From assembly GCF_032452875.1 (NCBI RefSeq), contig NC_083878.1:60245378-60309377 (forward strand): a stretch of 64,000 nucleotides of DNA, written 5' to 3'. The notes beneath the pieces were generated by a model, which saw only the letters and a list, made by a program, of their open reading frames with translations, ran no database searches and was not told where the DNA came from. Of this stretch, positions 46,884 through 59,300 are shown one piece after another. This DNA comes from Bos javanicus (Eukaryota; Chordata; Mammalia; Artiodactyla; Bovidae). How positions within the stretch are numbered: position 1 is the first letter of the stretch; each line of letters opens with the position of its first letter. The translations under genes were made by a program, and so were the position numbers.

Positions 46884-48417
46884 CAGTTCAGTTCAGTAGT
46901 TCAGTCGTGTCCAACTCTTTGTGACCCCATGAACCGCAACACGCCAGGCCTCCCTGTCCATCACCAACTGCTGGAGTCTACCCAAACCCATGTCCATTGA
47001 GTCAGTGATGCCATCTAACCATCTCATCCTCTGTCGTCCCCTTCTCCTCCTGCCCTCAATTTTTCCCAGCATCAGGGTCTTTTCAAGTGAGTCAGCTCTT
47101 CGCATCATGTGGCCAAAGTATTGGAGTTTCAGCTTCAACATCAGTCCTTCCAATGAACACCCGGGACTGATCTCCTTTAGGATGGACTGGTTGGATCTCC
47201 TTGCTGTCCAAGGGACTCTCAAGAGTCTTCTCCAACACTACAGTTCAAAAGCATCAATTCTTTGGTGCTCAGCTTTCTTTATAGTCCAACTCTCACATCC
47301 ATATAGACCTTTGTTGGCAAAGTAATGTCTCTGCTTTTTAATATGCTGTCTAGGTTGGTCATAACTTTCCTTCCAAGGAATAAGCGTCTTTTAATTTCAT
47401 GGCTGCAGTGACCATCTGCAGTGATTTTGGAGCCCCAAAAATAAAGTCTGACACTGTTTCCACTGTTTCCCCATCTATTTGCCATGAAGTGATGGGACCA
47501 GATGCCATGATCTTAGTTTTCTGAATGTTGAGCTTTAAGCCAACTTTTTCACTCTCCTCTTTCACTTTCATCAAGAGGCTCTTTAGTCCCTCTTCACTTT
47601 CTGCCATAAGGGTGGTGTCATCTGCATATCTGAGGTTATTGCTATTTCTCCCGGCAATCTTGATTCCAGCTTGTGCTTCCTCCAGCCCAGCATTTCTCAT
47701 GATGTACTCTGCGTATAAGTTAAATAAGCAGGGTGACAATATACAGCCTTGACGGACTCCTTTTCCTATTTGGAACCAGTCTGTTGTTCCATGTCCAGTT
47801 CTAACTGTTGCTTCCTGACCTGCATACAGGTTTCTCAAGAGGCAGGTCAGGTGGTCTGGTATTCCCATCTCCTTCAGAATTTTCCACAGTTTATTGTGAT
47901 CCACACAGTCAAAGGTTTTGGCATAGTCAATAAAGCAGAAATAGATGTTTTTCTGCAAGTCTCTTGCTTTTTCGATGATCCAGCAGATGTTGGCAATTTG
48001 ATCTCTGGTTCCTCTGCCTTTTCTAAAACCAGCTTGAAAATCTGGAAGTTCACGGTTCACAACTGCTGAAGCCTGGCTTGGAGAATTTTGAGCAGCACTT
48101 TACTAGCGTGTGAGATGAGTGCAATTGTGCGGTAGTTTGAGCATTCTTTGGCATTCATTGCCTTTCTTTGGGATTGGAATGCAAACTGACCTTTTCCAGT
48201 CCTGTGGCCACTGCTGAGTTTTCCAAATTTGCTGACGTATTGAATGCAGCACTTTCACAGCATCATCTTTTAGGATTTGAAATAGCTCAACTGGAATTCC
48301 ATCACCTCCACTAGCTTTGTTCGTAGTGATGCTTCCTAAGGCCTACTTGACTTCACATTCCAGGATATCTGGCTCTAGGTAAGTGTGAGTGATCACACCA
48401 TCATGATTATCTGGGTC
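46884..48417 (-). mobile_element. BovB (RTE) LINE, 5'-truncated, with TSD and long RT ORF
   Basis: The minus-strand ORF 48060-47359 (233 codons) encodes RT. It contains FRKGRGTRDQIANICWIIEK, the catalytic CFIDYAKTFDCVDHNKLW, MGIPDHLTCLLRNLY, GVRQGCILSPCLFN and an intact LRYADDTTLMAE box. A further frame at 47222-46893 encodes the C-terminal end GVTKSWTRLNY. An 11-bp duplication ggttcaaatat at 46873-46883 and 48418-48428 sets the borders. Frameshifts and a stop near 48061 disrupt it. No endonuclease is present. Confidence 0.96.
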
Positions 48418-48429
48418 GGTTCAAATATA

Positions 48430-49785
48430 ATTTCTAACAAAATAATATTTAAATAATTTTGTATCTCATTTAAATAAAAGAAGGTCTAGTTAAAGTTAAA
48501 AGTTTCTTGAGGACTATTCTGTCCTCTGACGCTGTCACTTGAATACCCTAGCTTACAAAGAACTTTTCTGTATATTACGCCAGTCTTTCCCACAGCCACC
48601 CAAGATACGTAAAGTGGAGAAAAGTGGAAGTTGCTCAGTCCTGTCTGATTCTTTGCGACCCCACAGACTATACAATTCCCATTTTTAAAGAAAACTGAAG
48701 GTTGGTCCTGAAACCAAGTCCTATACACTGCCCAAAAAACTGAGAAGAAACAGAATGCAGAATAAATCCTTAGGAAGCAAGTTACGTTTTAAATGTTACA
48801 ATTTGTGAATTGTGTTTCAACAGGTTCTCAATAAATTGAAAGGGAAATGTTTTCAATCTGTGTGTACTCATTTTGAAGTAATTATAAGTAAAATTTAAAA
48901 CTATATCCATCTATTTATTCAAGCCTTTATTCAGTACCTACTATATGGACAATCCTGTGCAAAATATTCAAGGAATAGAAAGATGAATTTTTAACTAGTG
49001 CCAACTGTCAAGGAGAGTTTTCAATCTAATGATAATGAGTTTAACACAAACTGTAGGAAAGGAATTAGGAGTAGGCATTTGCCCTTAATTGAGAAAAATC
49101 ACCTCATTTTTGTAGTTTAAGGCATAAATTGCCAGTTGGTAAACAGTACTATTACACATACCTTTATTAGTTCATCATCTTTAAAGGAGGTAGATCTATT
49201 TCTTCTAAAAACATCTTACTCAATCACATCTTTATGACTGGTTTGAATTTTTGAAGCAAAAGTTTGCTCAAAGAGCAAAATAAGATTCATAAAATCAAAC
49301 TAACATTATGCACAGAAAGACAAGTATCTACAACAGCATGTAAAGGCTCAATATTAAAGGGTTAAATCTGAGTTACTTTGGAGACTTGTCCTGAACAAGT
49401 TGTTATGTACAATTTCATCATCTATAAAACAGGGGTGATATTTAATTCCAATTAAGATTATAACTCAGATGCTACAATTATTTCCACCTGTCATAATAAA
49501 CAGAGTTAAAAAACTAGTATAAAAACTTTTCTAATAATTTATGTTTTAAAAATAAACTGGAATCAAAGTAGGTAAAGGAAAAAGTGATGATGGTGTGGAT
49601 AATTTAACAGTAACTCTCAGTACATAAATGAATGTAAATGTGCAAGTTATCTATTTTTTCCTACATCTTATTACTTTTTAAAAAATGGCTCAGATAAGAA
49701 ACTTAAAATACCTAGTAAAATAACTTTGAGGATTCATTTTGTGAGATGTATTGAAGAGAAAAAGAAGGAGAAAATAGTATAATTT
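48430..49785. other. No recognisable gene; small repeat scraps
   Basis: A short reversed Bov-tA scrap (gttgctcagtcctgtctgattctttgcgacccc) lies near 48628-48665. A reversed L2-like piece (ctatttattcaagcctttattcagtacctac) is near 48910-49040. The rest is unique and AT-rich. Confidence 0.5.
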
Positions 49786-49792
49786 AAAAATA

Positions 49793-49798
49793 TTTATT
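49793..49798 (-). terminator. FAM161A: Candidate polyadenylation signal of FAM161A
   Basis: The minus strand reads AATAAA here, about 420 nt beyond the FAM161A stop codon. Other AT-rich candidates cannot be excluded without transcript data. Confidence 0.4.
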
Positions 49799-50217
49799 TT
49801 TCAATTCATGCTTTCCAGAACACTTTTTCCAAACAAATCACCAAAGGCCAATACTTCTCCCTACTCTCAATGTTAAGTGATTTTTCCACCCAAAATAATG
49901 AAGTGATGTATACTTTTATATCTAATCAGTTTGTGACAGCTGTGATTCTCAAACATTTTTTAAAAATAGATCAAAGTTGCAAACAGATCATATATAGTGA
50001 TTTTAAAAACTGGAAGGCAAAACCTGACTCTAAATGATCAAATGACCCACTAGCTGGATTTGACCTTCTCAGGCCACAAGAGGACTTCGCTCAAGAGTCC
50101 TGCACATAACAGATGGGTTCTCATAGATGTCCTTAACACCACAAGCAAGCTTCTGATGCTCAATGCTGCCAACAACAGCAGGGGCACAGAGAGGCGACCC
50201 TGCCAATTGACTCAGTT

Positions 50218-50356
50218 TTATTCTTCAACACATTTCTCTTCTCCATTCTCTTCATTGACTTCATCTGTTTCCTTGCAAGAATCTTGGCTGTTGGTATCAG
50301 TAAGATAATTTTCTTCCCCATTCTCTCTTTCTTCTATTTTTTCTTCTTCATTAAAG
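50218..50356 (-). CDS. FAM161A: FAM161A last coding exon
   Basis: The acceptor is TTTCTTCCTCTAG. It encodes an acidic tail (FNEEEKIEERENGEENYL, then TDTNSQDSC) and stops with TAA at 50220-50218. The 3' UTR continues to lower coordinates. Confidence 0.95.
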
Positions 50357-53300
50357 CTAGAGGAAGAAATTTATCAATCTTTCAAAGGAAAATGGATTTG
50401 GTTTAAAGGTAAACAAACCCTCTGCAATGTATGCCATCCTGCAGCCAGTCTTCCTCAAGTGTATAAGCTCCAATTTATCAAGAAAAGTCTATAAAAGTAC
50501 CAATTGGGAAAGTAAAGATTGACTCTTTAAACTTCATTTGAAAGCATGTTATTGTTTTCATTATTTATGTCAGAAATTTACATTATTTGACTTTAAAAAA
50601 TACTTCATCACCATGTAATATTTTGAAGTGTCAAACATGTTAAAATGTCAATGTTTTACAACACTTCACGTGTGTTCCATTAGATAAAACACCTTTTAAA
50701 ATCTTATAGAACAGATTTTTATGCTTTCCTGCAAGCAAGAATTTTTTCAAAGGTTAACCATTCAGACATCTTATATATGTTACCTTTCTTTATCTTCAGT
50801 GAAATTTTTCATCTCTTGATTGCTGAAGTACTCAAATATTTTTCCACTTTGGCCTTTCTTTGAAACAAACTCATCAGATATTCCTAGTGCTTTTAAAGTG
50901 TTAGAATAATGCTTTTCTGCTGCCATTCTTGCATTTTTCTATAGGAAAGACAAACCTTTTTAGAGGAGGACAAAAGACTTCAAGTTTCCATTAAAAATGT
51001 TAAAAGCTCCAGTGAAAATTAAATTCAATAATCACAGCAGGTTGAAAAATATGCATACTCTGACCAGCAATTCCACTCCTAGGTAGGTGCCTAGAGAAAC
51101 TCCAACCTATGTGCCCAGAGAGACACACCAAAATGCTCAGAATAGTACTGTTTGTAACAACCCCAAACTGGAAACAACCTAAATATCTATATCAACACTA
51201 GATGGATAAATAAATACTGGTGCGTTCATATAACAGACTAAAATTAAGCAGAAAATGAACTCTAGCTATATGTTACAACATGGATGGACCTTACTAACAC
51301 TGAACAAAAGCCGCGTGCCACAAAAGAGTGCACACGGTATAGAAGACCCGAGACAGGCAGAACTAAACCATGTTGCTCAGGGGTTGGTACATCGGCGGTA
51401 AAACCATAAAGAAAAACAAGGAAACACTCATCTCAAAGGTTAAAATGGTGGTTACCTCTAGGTGAAATAGTTTTGATCTGGGCAGGGCACACAGCGTTTC
51501 TGGGGTACTGGCAATGCTCTAATGCTATATTTGTTAACATGGGTAATGGTCACATGAGTTTTGAACTATAATTATTCTTTACACTGTACTGTTTCATGAC
51601 TATCCGAGGATATCTGAAACAAAAATCAGTAAGAAAATAAGATCATGTGATAGTTGTCAGAGGGTTCTTTATGTGCCTACTATAAAATTTTACTCTTTAC
51701 AAGCCATGTCTCTAATCCACTGAAGAGTATAAATCATCAATGTTGTTATCTTTACTGTGTGGGGGAAGCAATGGATACAGCAGGAAAAACATGAATTTAG
51801 AATTGGGTTCAAATCTCCGGACTGTTACTTCCTGGCTTTGGGGCCCGTGGGAGTAGTGATGACCCTCTCATACCTAAAGCAAATCAATTATCACAGTTCC
51901 TGAGACCACAGGCTTTACAGAGACACAAGATAACTGAGGTTCATATGAGTGCCTTGGCTCCTGATACCACAGGCTTTACAGATGCACAAGCTGACTGAGG
52001 TTCACACAAATGCCTTGACTGTAGTCCCCTTTTACCTCCTGTGCGTGGGTGTGACCAGTACAGGGCCAAAAAGCACTAGCTGAACCTGGAACTACAGGCC
52101 AGTAACGAGGAATGGCCCAGCCCCAATGCACCAGCGGCATCCCATCCTGAAAAGGGTGTGGAAGAGCACTCGGTCTCACCCCAAAATTCAACACAGAAGA
52201 GGAAACCAAGATGCTCGGTCCACCCTTCCTGAGGTTAAGTGGTTTGCTTAAACTCACAGAATATACTGAGGGAAAAGCAAGTCTCCTAATCCTTTCCTGG
52301 GTCTTCTTCACTCTACCATGCTGCTTCCTCTAAGTGGCAGTGGTCATCCAACGTGGCCTGAAGCCTGACTTCAGTAATGCAGTGTCAGACATTTTCCTAA
52401 CCCAGAGATCTCAGGATAAGGACAGACCCTGAAGTCCAGTGTTCCATGGGAGAAACCAAAATGGCAAGGGCTGATTACAGCGGATGAAACTATCACTAGT
52501 GTGTTTTCTGACACTCTAGAAAACCGAGAAAGAAGCACTCAAACTGCTGCCAAAATGCACCCACTGTGGATGACTTTTAGACAAGTAAGTAAAAATGCCA
52601 CCAGAGGCTATGAGTACCAATAGACAAGCCTTGGGCAACTGAAAGGCATGGGAACGTGACCTGAGAACAATGCCCCAAAGACTGTAAAGCAGGATAGAGA
52701 AACCCCAGACCTAACTCAATGTGCTAAAAAGAATATATTCTGATTTAAGCAAATGAGGTATAAAAGATTTAAATGATACTACTCAATGTTACTGCTCTTA
52801 AGCCTTCATCTGAATTTGATTTACAATTTGATTTAGTGCTTTGTTTAATATTTGGTTTGAAAGTGAAAGTCGCTCAGTCATGTCCGACTCTTTGCGACCC
52901 CATGGACTATACAGTCCATGGAATTCTCCAGGCCAGAATACTGGAGTGGGTAGCCGTTCCCTTCTCCAGGGTATCTTCCCAACCCAGGGATCAAACCTAG
53001 GTCTCCCATATTGCAGGCAGATTGTTTACCAGCTGAACCACCAGGGAAGCCCCAATATTTGGTTTAAAATCTGATTTAACATATTCAGTTAATAAATCCT
53101 GTGATTTTTAAGAAATAGGAAAACATGGTTTGTTCTGTCCTAGATCACAGCCTAACTCTGCTAGGGGGATAACTCAACAGCAGCAAGAAAATAATTAACA
53201 CTTGTAAATGGGTAATGCATACCGTTGTGAGTGAATTTATTAAATAACAGCTGTTAATTAGCAGTAATAGTAACTGCAAGAAAAAAAGTACCAATTTATG

Positions 53301-56300
53301 TTAACAAAACCAAAACAATGGTGAGTCACTGCCAGTCACTCTGTATATAGAATTTATTATCTTTTAATATTTCATATCAAGGTGAATAGTATGTAACTGT
53401 TCTTTTTTTAAAACAAACATGTCCCCCTCAAACTTCACCATGCAAAAAGAACTGTAAAGACTATGAAATAAAAGTGGTTAAAATAACTGAATGATTATTT
53501 TGTTTTTGTATCTAAGATACTGCAAAAAATAAATTATCTTTGTTTCTTCAGGCAATTTGTCTACAATCACGACTCTAGTTTGAAGAGGAAAAAAATACTT
53601 GGTTTTAAAGCCGAAGTTTATAGCAATTCTTTCCTTTAATATTAATTACTGACTACTTATTTTGTGACAAGCCCTCATGGGAGGTAGGGGTATATGGGGA
53701 GAAGATAGCATATGTGTTGGCTGAAGTTGGTTGAAGAAAATATCAGCTATGAAACTAACCTATGCTTTCAATATTTAACACTTCTTTACGGGTTTAATTT
53801 CACACACACCACTATTTTGCCATATTTTCTCTGGTGACTAGAAAGACTGGAAATGCACAGCACTGCAGAGCTGCTTCTCACTGCTGAGACCCATCACTAC
53901 TATGCTAGGGTAGTGCTCTAGGCCTGGGCTAGTCCCAGGGAGAAATAGTCCAGTTTGGGTTCAACAAATGTTTATGAACATGTCCTCTGTGCCGTATGCT
54001 GTCCTAGGAGCTAGCAACACAAAGATTTGACCAACACCTTTCAAAGAAGCTAGCTGAAAGAGAAGAGAGAGCATTAAACAGATAATTTCCACACAATACA
54101 TAGGAATAAAGACAGAAATGCACAAAGGGTAATAAAAACACACAGAACAAATAGCATGCAACTCAACCTGGGACACAGTGCAAGAAGTGATTTTATACTG
54201 AGCCTTGAAAGACTCAGAGGAAAGATACAAAGAAGTTACATGGGTGTTGAGAAACAACCTGAATAAAGATTTCAAGTTTGAGGGACTTCCTGGTCGGTCC
54301 AGCGGCTAAGACTCTGCACTCCCAATGCAGGGGGCCCGGGCTCGAATCCTGGTCAGGGAACTAGATCCCACAGGCTGCAACTTAAGAGTTTACATGCTAT
54401 AACTAAGGAGTTTGCACACCACAGCTAAAAAGATCCCACATGCCACAACAAAGATCAAAGATCCCAACTGCTGCAACTAAGACCTGGCACAGCCAAATAT
54501 ATAAATAAATATTAAAAAAAAAAAAGATTTCCAGTTTGAAACTAGTGGTGTGGTACAGTCTATAAGTAAAGGGTGTACACAGAAGGGGGTGGAGGCATGC
54601 AGTGGTCGATGAACTAAAGAGGTCAACAGGGATCAGATAAGAGAGGATTCGGTACACCATGTTAAGACTTGAGGACTTATCTTCTGGGAGAAAGCAGGAC
54701 AGCTTAGTGCTAAGCATTTGGAAGCAGGCCAACTAGGGTTCCTAGTTCCATTATTTACTAACTATAGACATTAAGAGTTATTTACTTTCTTTCAACTTCA
54801 GTTTCTTCCTCTGCAAGACAAGAATACCCATCTTGCAGCACTGTTTGGAGAAGCCAATGTCAAGCTCCCTTGATACCATTTACTGAAAATGAGAACAAAT
54901 GGCATCAGTGAAGTGCATGATTGCCACCTTTACTGGGGTGAACACTGTGGCAAGGGAATGGGAATGGCAAAGAGAAGACAGAGTGAGTGGCTTTGCAAAG
55001 AACAAGGCAAGAAAACCAGTCAAACCATAATCATAACTAAGAAAATAACAGCGGCTTCACCTAGCATTTCACCATCAGGAATGGAGAAAGGTAGATCCAA
55101 AAGTTGTTTAGAAAGGAACTTCTCAGGTCTCAGTGAGAACTGAGAAAAAGTGGGGGGAAAAGTGGCTTCCAGTCATCTAAATTGCAGCCCAACAAAAACA
55201 CGAAAAATAGAGAGGAAGGTCTATTCTTCCCAGAGAGGAAGGTCTACTTTGTGGCAAGATGAATATAAGATGCCTGTAAGAAATCTGGGTAGATATATCC
55301 AGACCAGTGGACATAAAACCTGCAGTAGAGAGCCGGGAAAAACTATGTGAAGCAAAAGTCAATCACTTCATGCTGAGTAACGTAGAACAACTTATGATCA
55401 TTTTTCTCCCCTAAAGCTGAAACTGGGATGTGAGAAAAAACATCCCTTAAAGTGAAAAGTGTTACATAAAATTATATCCAAATCAGTAAGTAAAGGGTTC
55501 CCATAACTTTGAGAGACTGTAATATGCCACAGCGAATGTCCTTTGTCTTCAGTGAGACTCTGACAAGGACAGTCCTACAGGACACTCATCCCTCCCAGAC
55601 ACTTGCTGGCAGCAAGCTCCAAATGTAACAGCTTGAAAATCACAACACAGCACCTGTAACCTCTAGTGATTTTGTCTATTTTTAAATTACGTAGCCCATA
55701 GGAGCTTTTCCCTTATGGATACAAAAAAGATCACCTGACATCAACACATTTCTCTTAAGGGAAAGACTGTAAAACTGAGTATAAATCTAGTAAAATTATG
55801 ATTCATTGTTCATAGCACCAAGCTTTTTTTTTTTCCCAATAAAAAGGAAGTCGTTCTCACAGACACAGAAAACAAATTTATGGTTACCAAAGGGGAAAGG
55901 GAAGAGGTGGGATTAACAGATATACACTACTTTACATAAAATAGATAAATAATAAGGTCCTACTGTACAGCACAGGGAACTACACTTAATGTCTTGTAGT
56001 AGACTATAATAGAAAAGAATCTGAAAAAGAATATATATATATGTATGTGTATGTATCAGTTCTGAATCACTTTGCTGTATACCAGAAACTAATACAACAT
56101 GGTAAATCAGCTATACTTCAATTTTTAGAAAAAGGAGTAATTTCACTAATTATAGCTAAAACTAAAAATTATAGACTCACTTAAAAAAAAAAACTGATCA
56201 AGAAAACAAAAAGGCAACCTACTGAATGGGAGAAAATATTTGCAAATCATCTATTTGATAAGAGGTTAATATCTAAATAATATCCAAGTAGAGGAGCTAC

Positions 56301-59300
56301 TCCATGTTCAAGGTCAGGAGGGGCGGCCGTGAGGAGATACCCCTCGTCCAAGGTAAGGAGCAGCGGCTGCACTTTGCTGAAGCAGCCATGAAGAGATACC
56401 CCCCGTCCAAGATAAGAGAAACCCAAGTAAGACAGTAGGTGTTGCAAGAGGGCATCAGAGGGCAGATGCACTGAAACCATAATCACAGAAAACTACTCAA
56501 ACTAATCACACTAGGACCACAGCCTTGTCTAACTCAATGAAACTAAGCCATGCCCATGTGGGGCAACCCAAGATGGGCGGGTCATGGTGGAGAAGTCTGA
56601 CAGAATGTGGTCCACTGGAGAATGGAATGGCAAACCACTTCAGCATTCTTGCCTTGAGAACCCCATGAACAGTATGAAAAGGCAAAATGATAGGATACTG
56701 AAAGAGGAACTCCCCAGGTTGGTAGGTGCCCAATATGCTACTGGAGATCAGTGGAGAAATAACTCCAGAAAGAATGAAGGAATGGAGCCAAAGCAAAAAC
56801 AATACCCACTTGTGGATGTGACTGGTGATAGATGCAAGGTCCAATGCTATAAAGAGCAATATTGCATAGGAACCTGGAATGTCAGGTCCATGAATCAAGG
56901 CAAATTGGAAGTGGTCAAACAGGAGATGGCAAGAGTGAACATAGACATTCTAGGAATCAGTGAACTAAAATGGACTGGAATGGGTGAATTTAACTCAGAT
57001 GACCATTATATCTACTACTGCGGGCAGGAATCCCTTAGAAGAAATGGAGTAGCCATCATGGTCAACAAAAGAGTCCGAAATGCAGTACTGGGATGCAATC
57101 TCAAAAACGACAGAATGATCTCTGTTCATTTCCAAGGCAAACCATTCAATATCACGGTAATCCAAGTCTATGCCCCAACCAGTAACACTGAAGAAGTTGA
57201 ACGGTTCTATGAAGACCTACAAGACCTTCTGGAACTAACACCCAAAAAAGATGTCCTTTTCATTATAGGGGACTGGAATGCAAAAGTAGGAAGTCAAGAA
57301 ACACCTGGAGTAACAGGCAAATTTGGCCTTGGAATACGGAATAAAGCAGGACAAAGGCAAACAGAGTTTTGCCAAGAGAACACACTGGTCATAGCAAACA
57401 CCCTCTTCCAACAACACAAGAGAAGACTCTACACATGGACATCACCAGATGGTCGACACCGAAATCAGACTGATTATATTCTTTGCAGCCAAAGATGGAG
57501 AAGCTTATACAGTCAGCAAAAACAAGACTGGGACCTGATTGTGGCTCAAATCATGAGCTCCTTATTGCCAAATTTAGACTGAAATTGAAGAAAGTAGGGA
57601 AAACCACTTGACCATTCAGGTATGACCTAAATCAAATCCCTTATGATTATACAGTGGAAGTGAGAAATAGATTTAAGGGACTAGATTTGATAGAGTGCCT
57701 GATGAACTATGGAATGAGGTTTGTGACACTGTACAGGACAAAGGGATCAAGGCCATCCCCATAGAAAAGAAATGCAAAAAAGCAAAATGGCGGTCTGGGG
57801 AGGCCTTACAAATAGCTGTGGAAAGAAGAGAAGTAAAAAACAAACAGGAAAAGGAAAGATATAAGCATCTGAATGCAGAGTTCCAAAGAATAGCAAGGAG
57901 AGATAAGAAAGCCTTCCTCAGCGATCAATGCAGAGAAATAGAGGAAAACAACAGAATGGGGAAGACTAGAAATCTCTTCAAGAAAATTAAGAGATACCAA
58001 GGGAACATTTCATGCAAAGATGTGCTGGATAAAGGACAGAAATGGTATGGACCTAACAGAAGCAGAAGATATTAAGAAGAGGTGGCAGGAATACACAGAA
58101 GAACTGTACAAAAAAAAAAAAGATCACCAGCATTAGGGAAATACAAATCAAATCCACAATGAGATACCACCTCACACTTGTTACAATGGCTGGTCTCAAA
58201 AAAAAAACAACACATAACAAATGCCGGTGAGGATGTAGAGAAAAAGGGAACCCTTATGCACTGTTTATGGGAAAGTAAATTGGCACAGCCATTATGGAAA
58301 ACAGTATGGAGTTTCCTCAAAAAATTAAAAATAGAACCACTACACAATCCAGCAGTTCCACTCCTGTGTATTATTAAAAGGAAGTGAAATCATCATGTCA
58401 ATTCACTGCAGCATTATTTACAATAGTCAAGACATGGAAAAAACCCAAATGATCATCAAAAGAAGAATGGATAAAGAAAATGTGGTAGATATGCAATACT
58501 ATTTGGCCACAAAAAAGGAAATCCTGCCATGTGTAACAATACAGATGGACCTTGAGGGCATAGTGCTAAGAGAAATTAGACAGAGAAGGACAAATACTAT
58601 ATGATCTCATTTATGTGTGGAATCCAAACAGACACACACAAACAAAACTCACAGAAAAAGAGATCAGATTTGTGATGACTGGAGGAATTAGATGCAGGTG
58701 TCAAAAGGTACAAACTTCCGCTTATAAGATACGAAAGTACCGAAGTGTAACGTACAACGTGATGACGACAGTTAACACTACAGTGTGGAACATACGGAAG
58801 TTGCTAAGCGAGTAAATCCTATAACTTCTCATCACAAGGAAAAAATGTTTTTGGTAACAATGAGGTTGACAGGCGTTACCTAACTATAATAAGCATTTCC
58901 TAATATATGAATGTCAAGTCATTATACTGTACATCTTAAACTTATACCTGCCAAATGTCAATTTTATCCCAATAAAACTGGAAAAAAAAAAACTGGCAGA
59001 AATAAATCTGATTCAGTTAGCCATTTTGTTTCAGTTTTTAATTCTTCAAAGACTTCCAATTCATATCATGAAGCCTCACCTTAATATCTGGCCAAGTTGG
59101 TACTGAAAAAAGACTGGCCATTAAAAACAGGTTGTGAAACTATTATTTTGAAAATGAATGGATTAGTAGCATGTTCTTTATCAAGCTTATGAACCTCATC
59201 AAGATATAGTGCTCAAATTTAAGCAAATTACTTACTGATGTGGTGAAGCTGTCACAGAAATAATAATGTCTCAGTAAATTACGTAACACATAAGAAAAAT

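Noticed and set aside
56584..57582. 332-codon ORF as a possible endonuclease gene
   Set aside because: It is the BovB apurinic-type endonuclease, preceded by BovB 5' UTR, and not a host gene.
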